In this document: in pieces, positions 8,549 to 16,209 of the stretch
Position numbering within the stretch: the first letter of the stretch is position 1
Layout: every line of letters begins with the position of its first letter
Assembly (NCBI GenBank): GCA_015657575.1
Contig: JACDQN010000502.1
Span: 1-32,590, forward strand
Direction of reading: 5' to 3'
Length of the DNA: 32,590 bases
From: Sphingopyxis sp.
GTDB lineage: Bacteria; Pseudomonadota; Alphaproteobacteria; Sphingomonadales; Sphingomonadaceae
The notes under the pieces: generated by a model
Told to the model about the DNA's origin: nothing
Database searches by the model: none
Seen by the model: only the letters and a program-made list of their open reading frames with translations
Made by a program: the position numbers and the translations under genes

Positions 8549-9955
8549 TTCGCCATCTCCGGCTTCGGGGGTAACGCGCGCTCGGCCTCTTCGCTCGCAA
8601 TGGCTCCGCGCATGCGCAATATCCATTCGTCGTGGATCGCGACGTAAAGCCCCTCGTCGGCCACCGCCGTGCCGCTAAGGATGGCGTCGACGCCCAGGGC
8701 TTCGCCGTGGCTGCTGACGCCTTGCACCCACCGTGTCGATCCCCGCGACATGTCGTTCATCCGGCCAGCCCCGCCACCGAAACCGACCTGGCAATTGTTG
8801 AACTCGGTCAGGTCGTCCGGCGTAGCCATGCCGCTTGCATTGAAGAAATCTTCATACTGGCGGATGCGCAAGGCGCGGGCGTCGTCACTCTCACCCACCG
8901 GAGCTATGCAGTAGGTTGTCACCTCGGTCTCATCCACCGAGATGGGCCGGATGATACGGATCTGGGTGCTCGTCTGGTCCATGAGGAAGACGTTAGGGAA
9001 CAGCTCCAGATTGCGTATCCGGCCGTTCATCCAGGTAGCGCGCTCTTCGCCGCGCTCGCGCTTCAACCAGTCCAGGATTTCGTAATTCGGCCGGTCCTGA
9101 TAGTTTGCATAGTCATTCCAGAGCACGCAATGGCCGTTGTCGAAGGAGAAAGAGCCGCCCTCGAGCTGAGCCCAGCGACCGAAATCGAACGCCCTGGTAT
9201 CGTTCTTCGATGTCCCGTCGACCCGGCGTGCGACCGTCATGAAGTAATTCGCGTGCACCGTGCCGATATGATAGCCGTCGAGGCCATTTTCGACCTGCAG
9301 CTTCCAGTTCCCTCGATAGCGGTAGCGCGTAGCGCCTGGAAGAACTTCGAGCTTCTCTTCGACCGACTGATCAACCATGAGATCGATGAATGTCTTCGCG
9401 CCCGCGAGATAGTCCTCAAGAGGAACGACCTCGGGGTTGAGACTGGCGAAAATGAAGCCCCGGTAAATCTCGATGCGCGCAACATGTTCTAGACCATAGT
9501 CTTCCCGCTTGAAGCCCGGCGCGTAGCCACCCCCAGCCTCATCTGTCACGTCGAGGAGTTGGCCCGCGGGATTATAGGTCCAACCGTGGAAGGGGCAGGT
9601 GAAGTTGCGGCGGTTTCCGCTCTTCTCGCGGCAAACGCGCGCGCGCGGTGCGCGCAGCATTGATCAGACAATGCAATTCCCCGGCCCGGTCGCGGGTCAG
9701 GATGACGGGCTGGCGGCCGATAAAAGTCGTGAGAAAGTCGTTCGGCTTTGCGACCTGGCTCTCGTGCGCAATGAAGACCCAGTTGCGCTCGAAGATATAT
9801 TTCAGCTCGAGAGCGAACACGTCCGCGTCGGTAAAGGCCTCCCGGTCGATCTGAAAGCGGCCGCTTCCCTCGTCTTTTACGAGCCATGCATCGATACGCG
9901 AACGCAGTGATTCAAGCTCTGCCACGGCTGCGCCGTTTCCGTCAGGTTGCAACAT
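8545..9955 (-). CDS. Rieske aromatic-ring-hydroxylating dioxygenase alpha subunit (alpha1, benzoate/terephthalate type), frameshifted
   Basis: Large subunit carrying the Rieske [2Fe-2S] and mononuclear iron sites. The C-terminal frame has 'CPFHGWTYNPAG' (second half of the Rieske site) and 'NWKLQVENGLDGYHIGTVHANY' (iron ligands Asp, His, His). These are closest to benzoate/toluate dioxygenase alpha subunits. The first Rieske half, C-x-H, is missing as written: the reading passes from 'LHCLINA' to 'RARVCREKSGN' in a different frame. Adding one base between 9656 and 9657 and one in the (CG)6 tract at 9636-9647 restores 'NACAHRGARVCREKSGN' and a 470-residue protein. I chose the ATG at 9955 because GGAGG lies five bases before it. 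First gene of the minus-strand operon. Confidence 0.9.
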
Positions 9956-9990
9956 CCTCTCCTCCATTTCCGGCCACCGAGATTCGTAGG

Positions 9991-10031
9991 TCAACTATTT
10001 GGATCAACGATTCTCGGCTCAACTCTTTGGA
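9991..10031. repeat. direct repeat pair upstream of the minus-strand operon
   Basis: TCAACTATTTGGA (9991-10003) and TCAACTCTTTGGA (10019-10031) match at 12 of 13 positions with starts 28 bp apart, a little under three helical turns. They lie just upstream of the alpha1 start on the side from which it is transcribed. This arrangement would suit two activator monomers or dimers on one face of the DNA. The function is inferred from position only. Confidence 0.5.
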
Positions 10032-10070
10032 CTCTTCCGATCCCGAATGACCCAACATAGCATGCGTGGC

Positions 10071-10096
10071 TCATTGTGCAATGGGTTGCACAATGA
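10071..10096. promoter_or_regulatory. perfect 11-bp inverted repeat, probable operator of the divergent promoter region
   Basis: TCATTGTGCAA, a 4-base spacer (TGGG), then TTGCACAATGA: a perfect inverted repeat in the gap between the divergent alpha1 operon (start 9955) and the extradiol gene (start 10203). Each arm contains TTGCAC. Read leftward it is followed 16 bp later by TATGTT, and read rightward 17 bp later by TATTCG, so the arms may overlap weak -35 elements of both promoters. It lacks a T-run and sits between divergent genes, so it is an operator rather than a terminator. The binding regulator is not known; only one TetR gene is in the window. Confidence 0.7.
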
Positions 10097-10202
10097 TCTA
10101 AATTGCCCTATTCGAATCGCGTTGCATCATGTGCGACACGTCAACCAGGCTGGTTCAGGCGTATAAAAGCCAAAAATGGCTTGAGATTTGGGAGTGCGAA
10201 AT

Positions 10203-11102
10203 ATGGTGGGCGTGACCGAGCTGGGTTATCTAGGCTTGTCGGTATCTGATCTGGATGCATGGAAGAGCTTCGCGTGCGGCGTCGGCGGCATGGAATATGT
10301 CGATGAAGGCGAAGGCGACCGCGCGTATCTGCGAATGGACAAATGGCATCACCGCATCACGCTGCATGCTGATGGCGGTGACGATCTTGCCTATCTTGGC
10401 TGGCGCGTTGCGGGTCCGGTAGAGTTCGACGAAATTGTCGAGAAGCTGACAGTCCAGAATATCGAAGTCGAAATAGCGAGCGACGAAGCGGCGCGCGAGC
10501 GCCGGGTCCTCGGCTTGGCCAAGCTCAAGGATCCGGGCGGTAATCCCACCGAAATCTTCTTCGGCCCCCAGGTCGACAATTACCGCCCTTTTCATCCCGG
10601 CCGCCCGATGTTCGGTCGTTTTGTTACCGGCGCCGAAGGGATCGGCCATTGCATCCTGCGTCAAGATGATGTGGCCGCAGCGGTTCGCTTTTATCAGCTG
10701 CTCGGGCTGCGGGGCTCGGTCGAGTACCACCTCGCTTTGCCGAACGGTGAGGTCGCTGCCCCCTATTTCATGCATTGCAACGACCGGCAACATTCCGTGG
10801 CTTTCGGCCTCGGTCCGATGGACAAGCGGATCAACCATTTGATGCTCGAGTACAGCGAGCTCGACGATCTTGGCCTTGCCCACGACTCGGTGCGCGAACG
10901 AAAGATCGATGTCGCACTCCAGCTCGGAAAGCACGCGAACGACGAAGCGCTGACATTCTACTGCGCAAATCCGTCAGGGTGGCTGTGGGAATTTGGCTGG
11001 GGAGCGAAAAAGGCGGGCCCGCAGCAGGAACATTATCTGCGCGACCTCTTCGGCCATGGAAATGAAGCCGAGGGCTACGGAATGGACATCCCCCTCGGCT
11101 GA
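10203..11102 (+). CDS. type I extradiol dioxygenase (BphC-like, 2,3-dihydroxybiphenyl 1,2-dioxygenase family)
   Basis: Fe(II) ring-cleavage enzyme with two VOC domains, 299 residues from the ATG at 10203 (GGGAG eight bases upstream; an in-frame TTG at 10188 is less likely). The iron triad is His149 ('GIGHCIL'), His212 ('INHLMLEY') and Glu263 ('LWEFGWG'). The active-site His197 ('RQHSVAF') and Tyr253 are also present. The 'YFMHCNDRQHS' and 'INHLMLEY' pattern is that of BphC and 1,2-dihydroxynaphthalene dioxygenases, which prefer bicyclic catechols, not of XylE. First gene of the plus-strand operon, next to a ferredoxin and a Rieske pair, so it likely cleaves a different ring from the catechol dioxygenase at 4409-5332. 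Confidence 0.93.
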   Translation: MVGVTELGYLGLSVSDLDAWKSFACGVGGMEYVDEGEGDRAYLRMDKWHHRITLHADGGDDLAYLGWRVAGPVEFDEIVEKLTVQNIEVEIASDEAARERRVLGLAKLKDPGGNPTEIFFGPQVDNYRPFHPGRPMFGRFVTGAEGIGHCILRQDDVAAAVRFYQLLGLRGSVEYHLALPNGEVAAPYFMHCNDRQHSVAFGLGPMDKRINHLMLEYSELDDLGLAHDSVRERKIDVALQLGKHANDEALTFYCANPSGWLWEFGWGAKKAGPQQEHYLRDLFGHGNEAEGYGMDIPLG

Positions 11103-11124
11103 CCACCTTAGGATATTTCAAGAG

Positions 11125-11466
11125 ATGGATGTGATTGAAATGGAGAGACTTCGCCTGTGCCCAATTGACGCCCCCCAGGACGGCGAGCCGGTTGCGATAC
11201 CGGCAGGCGCCTTCCCGGCGCTCGCGGTCTATAACGTCGATGGCCAGATTTATGTCACGGCCAACACATGTACGCACGGCAACGCGCAGCTTACCGATGG
11301 CTATCAGGACGGTGCGACGATCGAATGCCCCTATCATGGCGGCGCCTTCGACATTCCGAGCGGAGCCGCGACAACTTATCCCTGCCAGATCCCGCTTAAG
11401 ACCTATGAAGTGACGATCGAGGACGGCTGGGTGACGATCGACGCTCCCGGTGCGCCGGAGAGCTGA
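11125..11466 (+). CDS. Rieske-type [2Fe-2S] ferredoxin of a ring-hydroxylating dioxygenase
   Basis: 113-residue electron carrier to the oxygenase components. Its Rieske motif is complete: Cys49-Thr-His51 ('CTHGNAQLTDG') and Cys68-Pro-Tyr-His71 ('ECPYHGGAFDIP'), followed by the family's conserved 'PLKTYEV'. The C-x-H...C-x-x-H spacing matches BphA3/AhdA3-type ferredoxins. I chose the ATG at 11125; one at 11140 is also possible, and the longer upstream frame overlaps the extradiol gene. It lies 22 bp after the extradiol stop and 4 bp before beta2. It is the only ferredoxin gene in the window and no ferredoxin reductase is present, so it probably serves several of the four oxygenases. Confidence 0.93.
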   Translation: MDVIEMERLRLCPIDAPQDGEPVAIPAGAFPALAVYNVDGQIYVTANTCTHGNAQLTDGYQDGATIECPYHGGAFDIPSGAATTYPCQIPLKTYEVTIEDGWVTIDAPGAPES

Positions 11467-11470
11467 GGCT

Positions 11471-11959
11471 ATGGACCTTTCCACTCTGCCTCGCACCGAG
11501 CTCCTCCGGGAAGTGACGGACCTTATTGCCCTGCACGCCGAGCTGATTGACGACGATCAGCTCGAAGCGTGGCCCGATCTGTTCGTCGAGGACTGCCACT
11601 ATTCCGTATTGCCGCGAGAGAATGCCGACCGCGGATTGCCGGTTGCGACGATCTTCTGTGACAGCAGGGGCATGCTTGTAGACCGCATCGTCTCGCTCCG
11701 GCGCGCCAACATTTTTCCGGTCCATCACTATCGACACATCATCAGCACCAGCCGCATTCACGAGGTTCGTTCAGATGCGGTTGTGGCACATACAAACTAT
11801 CTAGTGCTCCAGACAAGAAACACCGGCCGATCATTTGTGTATAATGCTGGTAAATATGTCGATGAAATAGTGTTTTCGTCCGGGAAATTTCTTTTTCGGT
11901 CAAAGAAGGCGATTTTCGACACGGACCTGATCGACACTTTGATGGTCCGCCCCATTTAG
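11471..11959 (+). CDS. aromatic-ring-hydroxylating dioxygenase beta subunit (beta2)
   Basis: 162-residue SnoaL-fold small subunit. Features include 'LIALHAELIDDDQLEAWPDLFVEDCHYSVLPRENADRGLP', 'IFCDSRGMLVDRIVSLRRANIF' and 'YRHIISTSRI', a pattern shared with beta subunits of salicylate and anthranilate oxygenases. The ATG at 11471 is preceded by GAGG only two bases away, so the ribosome site is tight; an in-frame upstream start lies inside the ferredoxin gene and is less likely. Here beta precedes alpha, the reverse of the other three pairs in the window. Confidence 0.9.
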   Translation: MDLSTLPRTELLREVTDLIALHAELIDDDQLEAWPDLFVEDCHYSVLPRENADRGLPVATIFCDSRGMLVDRIVSLRRANIFPVHHYRHIISTSRIHEVRSDAVVAHTNYLVLQTRNTGRSFVYNAGKYVDEIVFSSGKFLFRSKKAIFDTDLIDTLMVRPI

Positions 11960-11978
11960 CCCATTTCGAGGTTGCGAT

Positions 11979-13250
11979 ATGCTCAATGTTCAAGATACGG
12001 CCGTAGGTAAAGTGTCGACCGACACCGAGGAGCCCATTGGCTGCCGGATACCATATTCCGTGTTCACGGATGATGCCTTTTACAAGGCCGAACAGGAGCA
12101 TCTCTTCCGCGGCCCCACCTGGAACTTCGTTGCGCTCGAGGCCGAAGTCCCGAACCCCGGTGATTTCAAATCGACCTTCATCGGCGACACGCCGGTCGTT
12201 GTGACGCGGGACAAGGACCAGAGCCTCCATGTCGTTGTGAACCGCTGCGCGCATCGCGGCGCGACGGTATGCCGCGCACGCCAAGGCAATGTGCCGCATC
12301 TCGAATGCGTTTATCATCAATGGGCTTATGAATTGAACGGAGACCTCATGGGCGTCCCGTTCCGCCGCGGGATCAAGGGCAAGGGGGGGATGCCGGCGGA
12401 TTTCGATCTCAAGCAACATGGCTTGGTCAAGCTGCGCGTCGAAGCGTTGAATGGGCTGGTTTTCGCGACATTCTCGCAAGAAGTGGAGCCGCTGACGGAC
12501 TATCTCGGTCCGCTCATCACCAAGCATGTCGAGCGGATCATGTGCCGCCCGATCAAGATATTGGGCAATCAACGCCAGTTCATCCACGGCAACTGGAAGC
12601 TATACGCCGAAAATACGCGCGACCCCTATCACGCAAGCCTCCTCCATCTGTTTCACAATACTTTCGGCCTCTATCGTTCGACGCAAACCGGCGAATGCCT
12701 GATGGACGAGAGCAAGCGGCATTCGTTCCTTTATTCGAAGGCGGGCAGCAACGACGCGGCGCGCGACAGCGAAGTCTATCAGGACTCGCGCAGCTTCGAC
12801 ACGAGCTTCTCGCTCCAGGATCCGTCGCTGCTCGCGGGCCGGAGCGAGTTTCCGGACGGCATCACCCTCGTCATCCTGGCCCTTTATCCCAACCTGATTT
12901 TGCAGCAGATCTCGAACACGCTCGCGGTTCGCCAGATCGTCACCCACGGACCGGATTCGTTCGAGCTCGTGTGGACCCAATTTGGCTATGCGGACGATGA
13001 TGCGGAGATGGACGCGATCCGCCTCAAGCAATCGAACCTCATCGGACCGGCGGGCATGATCTCGATGGAGGATGGCGAGGCGGTCGAGATCGTGCAGCAG
13101 GCGGTCAGCTCGGACAGAAAGGCAAGATCCTATATCGCGATGGGCGGCGGCGGCGCCGATGATGCGGATCATCTTGTCACGGAAGGGGCCATCATCGGCT
13201 TCTGGCAAAATTACCGCGAGATGGTGGGAATCGAAGAGAGGGTCTCATGA
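11979..13250 (+). CDS. Rieske aromatic-ring-hydroxylating oxygenase alpha subunit (alpha2, salicylate/anthranilate hydroxylase type)
   Basis: 423-residue catalytic subunit. The Rieske site is Cys90-Ala-His92 ('RCAHRGATVC') and Cys110-Val-Tyr-His113 ('CVYHQWAYELNG'). Mononuclear iron ligands lie in 'ENTRDPYHASLLH' (Asp215, His218, His223). The 'CVYHQW', 'GVPFRRGIKGKGGMPADFDL' and 'LIGPAGMISMEDGE' signatures are those of the NagG/AndAc/OhbB group (salicylate 5-hydroxylase, anthranilate and 2-halobenzoate dioxygenases). Sphingomonad salicylate 1-hydroxylases belong nearby. A salicylate-like ortho-substituted benzoate as substrate, giving catechol for the meta pathway, is a reasonable inference. 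The stop overlaps the next gene's start as ATGA. Confidence 0.93.
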   Translation: MLNVQDTAVGKVSTDTEEPIGCRIPYSVFTDDAFYKAEQEHLFRGPTWNFVALEAEVPNPGDFKSTFIGDTPVVVTRDKDQSLHVVVNRCAHRGATVCRARQGNVPHLECVYHQWAYELNGDLMGVPFRRGIKGKGGMPADFDLKQHGLVKLRVEALNGLVFATFSQEVEPLTDYLGPLITKHVERIMCRPIKILGNQRQFIHGNWKLYAENTRDPYHASLLHLFHNTFGLYRSTQTGECLMDESKRHSFLYSKAGSNDAARDSEVYQDSRSFDTSFSLQDPSLLAGRSEFPDGITLVILALYPNLILQQISNTLAVRQIVTHGPDSFELVWTQFGYADDDAEMDAIRLKQSNLIGPAGMISMEDGEAVEIVQQAVSSDRKARSYIAMGGGGADDADHLVTEGAIIGFWQNYREMVGIEERVS

Positions 13251-13837
13251 CCGCCACCATTGATTTCTACTTCGATTTCATCAGCCCGTTCAGCTATCTC
13301 GCACAGTTGCGTCTGCCGGAGATTGCGCGTCGGCACGGCCGGGCGCTCGCCTATCATCCCATCGACATCCCCGAAGCAAAGATTGCGGCGGGCAATTACG
13401 GCCCGTCCAACCGCGAGGTGCCGGCGAAGATAAAGGTTCTGACCGCGGATCTGCAGCGTTGGGCTCGGCGGTACGACGTGCCGCTTACCTTTCCATCGAG
13501 CTTCGAGTGCGGAGGCTGGAACACAGCCGCAATCTTCGCGGCCCGTCACGGTGCCGCCGAAGGCTTCGTGCGGGATGCCTATCGGCGCATCTGGGGCCTC
13601 GGAATCGATCCGCGAGACCGGGACGAATTGCGCGCCTCGGCGGCAACGGCGGGTCTCGAAGCCGATGCCGTCATGGCCTTCGTGGATTCGAAAGAGGGCA
13701 AGCGCGCCTATCGCGAAGCGCGGTCGAAAGCTTACGCCCGCGGCGTATTCGGCGCGCCGCTTATGTTTGTCGACGACCAGATATTCTGGGGAAACGACCG
13801 GCTGGATTTTCTTGAAGAGCATGTGCGGACGAATTGA
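13247..13837 (+). CDS. DsbA-fold 2-hydroxychromene-2-carboxylate isomerase family protein
   Basis: 196-residue kappa-GST/DsbA-like isomerase (NahD family). In naphthalene catabolism NahD converts 2-hydroxychromene-2-carboxylate, formed spontaneously after cleavage of dihydroxynaphthalene, to trans-o-hydroxybenzylidenepyruvate using glutathione. Visible features are the N-terminal 'FYFDFISPFSYLA' with the catalytic Ser13, 'FPSSFECGGWNTAAIF' and the cis-Pro loop 'GVFGAPLMFVDDQIFWGNDRLD'. Its ATG overlaps the alpha2 stop by four bases. With the BphC-like enzyme upstream, this suggests a bicyclic or fused-ring intermediate is handled. The exact substrate is unknown. Confidence 0.92.
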   Translation: MTATIDFYFDFISPFSYLAQLRLPEIARRHGRALAYHPIDIPEAKIAAGNYGPSNREVPAKIKVLTADLQRWARRYDVPLTFPSSFECGGWNTAAIFAARHGAAEGFVRDAYRRIWGLGIDPRDRDELRASAATAGLEADAVMAFVDSKEGKRAYREARSKAYARGVFGAPLMFVDDQIFWGNDRLDFLEEHVRTN

Positions 13838-13861
13838 AAAAAAGAATCAGGGAGAGGGAGA

Positions 13862-16049
13862 ATGGACATGAGGACCAACAGTTATAATAGCGGGCGCGCC
13901 CTCGCGAGCGGCATCGCACTTTTCGCACTGGCCTGGAGCGCGGCCGGCCAAGCCCAGGATACGGCCCCGGCTGCCGAACCCGAGCCCGAGGCGCAGTCGA
14001 GTTCGGGTATCTCCGACATCATCGTGACGGCCACGCGCCGCGAGGAGCGTCTGCAGGACGTTGCTGTCGCCGTGACCGCGATCACCGGCGATTCGCTCTC
14101 GGCGGCAGATGTTTCGACGGTGCGCTCGTTGACCCAGGTGGTTCCCGGATTCATCGGGAGCCGCAACATGGGTGTCTTCCAGCCCGTCATTCGCGGCGTC
14201 GGGTCGACCGGCATCTCGATCGGCGACGAGCCAAACATCGCCACCTATGTCGATGGTGTCTACCAGCCAGAGTCGGCCGCCAACTGGATCGATCTCGTCG
14301 AAGTCGAGCGCGTGGAAGTGCTGCGCGGACCGCAAGGCACGACATTTGGCCGCAACGCCACCGGCGGCCTGATCAACGTGATTACCCCCGACCCCAGTTT
14401 TGACCTGCGCGGCAAGGCGTCGCTGCGTTACGGCCGCATGCGGAGGGACGCGGGCGATTATGATGCCCGCTTCTATATCACCGGCGGCCTTAGCGATAAA
14501 TTGGCTGCCGATTTTGCCGCCCTCTATCGCAAGAACGACGGCTATATCGACGATCTGGTGCGCGGCGGCACGCTCGGCGACCAGCAAGTGATCAACTTTC
14601 GCAGCAAGCTGCTGTGGCAGCCTTCCGACAATGCCAAGGTCATCCTGACCGGCGAATCTTCGACCAGAACAGCACGACCAATTCGCCCCAGCCGGTCAAT
14701 GGGAATACGGCCGGCCGTCGCTTCCCGGGCGTTATACTTCCGACCGACGCTTGGCAGGCGTCACTGACAGCATTCCTACGCTGGACTTACGGCGCTGGAG
14801 TGCGGCGCTGCATGTAAAACTCGAGTTCGACGGCTTCAACCTCGAGGCGACGAGCGGCTTCATGAATCTGCGCTGGTACCAGGAAACCGATTCGGACGCC
14901 TCGAACATCTTCCTCGGTAATTTCCCTGCAACATTTGCGACGGAATCGGGGAGCCAGGAAATCAAGTTCACGTCTGCCGACCCCGGCCGATTCCAGTGGC
15001 TCCTGGGCGGCTATTTCTACCAGTTCGGCGGTCATACTGAGTTGGATCTCGTCACGTCGCCGGGGCCTGGAATCCCTCCGACCACCCTCAACCTTGATCC
15101 CGCACTATCGGGTCGCTCGTTCGCGGGCTTTGCCGAAGGAACCTACGAGATCGTCGACGACCTGTTCATCACTGTCGGCGCGCGGTACACCACCGAGCGG
15201 CGGACCTTCGAACAGGTCGTTAATGGAAATCTGGTCGTTCCGAAGACCGCCAAGTCGTTCAACAAGTTCAACTATCGCGGCGCAGTCCGGTACCAGTTCG
15301 CACCCGACGGAAGCATTTATGCAAGCTATGGCACCGCATTCAAAAGCGGCGTCTACAATATGGCGGGCACATCGCCGAATCCGGTCAATCCCGAGAACAT
15401 CAAGGCATGGGAGGCCGGCATCAAGGTCGACCCCTTCAATTGGCTCCGCACGAACCTCGCCGTTTATCACTATACGTACGACGATCTGCAAGTTCAGGCC
15501 AAAGACGCGTCGGGTCCGAGCTACGTCCTGCAGAACGCAGCGAGCGCCAAAATCTATGGCGGCGAGTTCGAGGCGATTATCCAACCGATTGACGATCTCA
15601 ACATCCGCGGCTCGGCGGCCTACAGCCACGCGCGCTATCGTGATTTTCCGCTCGCGCAGAGCTTTTTCCCGCGCCCCGACGGAGGCAACACTGTTGCCCC
15701 GGCGGACGCGTCGGGTAACGTGATGACCCGCGCCCCGAAGTGGACGTTCAACCTGGGGGTCGATTGGGGCCATGAGTTCGATGCAGGGCGCCTTGGGGTC
15801 TCGGTCAACACCTTCTACTCGACCCGGCTCTATTATGACTTCCAGAATATTTTCTCCCAGCCGAGCTATACCCTTACCAATGCGTCGATATCCTTTGCCC
15901 CAACCGGTGATCGCTGGAAATTCAGCCTCTGGGCGACCAACCTCACCAACGAAAAGGTCTTCCAGACCATTCGTGTCGGGGCGCAGGCAACTGACGGCTT
16001 TTACGAACAGCCAAGAAAAGTGGGCGTCAGCGCCGAACTCCGGTTCTGA
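13862..16049 (+). CDS. TonB-dependent outer-membrane receptor 1, with two one-base frameshifts
   Basis: Outer-membrane beta-barrel receptor with plug domain, probably taking up the aromatic substrate. Signal peptide of about 31 residues ending near 'SAAGQAQ', then 'SDIIVTATRREERLQDVAVAVTAI', 'RGVGSTGISIGDEPNIATYVDGVY' and 'VEVLRGPQGTTFGRNATGGLINVIT' of the plug. The C-terminus ends in 'AELRF', a normal barrel terminus. The frame is lost near 14654-14660 and again near 14760-14763. Restoring one base at each gives 'GE[F]FDQNSTTN...DAWQASTDSIPTLDLRRWSAAL' and 729 residues, colinear with receptor 2 (734). GGGAGAGGGAGA precedes the ATG. A strong terminator follows the stop. Confidence 0.92.
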
Positions 16050-16111
16050 CGCGCCCAAACGCGGTCCAAGGGCTTGATCCCGCGGATCGCGTGCGGCCGG
16101 GCTGCCGCCGT

Positions 16112-16157
16112 GTCCGCCAGCATGAGCCTCGGTGGCTTGTGCTGGCGGACTTTGTTT
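16112..16157 (+). terminator. intrinsic terminator after TonB receptor 1
   Basis: GTCCGCCAGCA (16112-16122) pairs perfectly with TGCTGGCGGAC (16140-16150), and inside it AGCC pairs with GGCT around a TCGGT loop. The stem is followed by TTTGTTT (16151-16157). It lies 63 bp after the receptor stop and ends within the 160-bp gap before the acyl-CoA synthetase, so the synthetase is expressed by read-through or from its own start. Confidence 0.8.
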
Positions 16158-16209
16158 GCTGTCGCGTAAAGACGGTCCGTTCAACTGCTACTTGTCGAAG
16201 GATGCATGC

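Noticed and set aside
10139-10167. Possible sigma70 promoter with TATAAA at 10162-10167
   Set aside because: The -10-like box is good, but no acceptable -35 lies 16-18 bp upstream, so I did not list it as a feature.
15105-16184. Minus-strand open frame of 359 codons under TonB receptor 1
   Set aside because: Antisense shadow of the receptor, with no family resemblance and no ribosome site.
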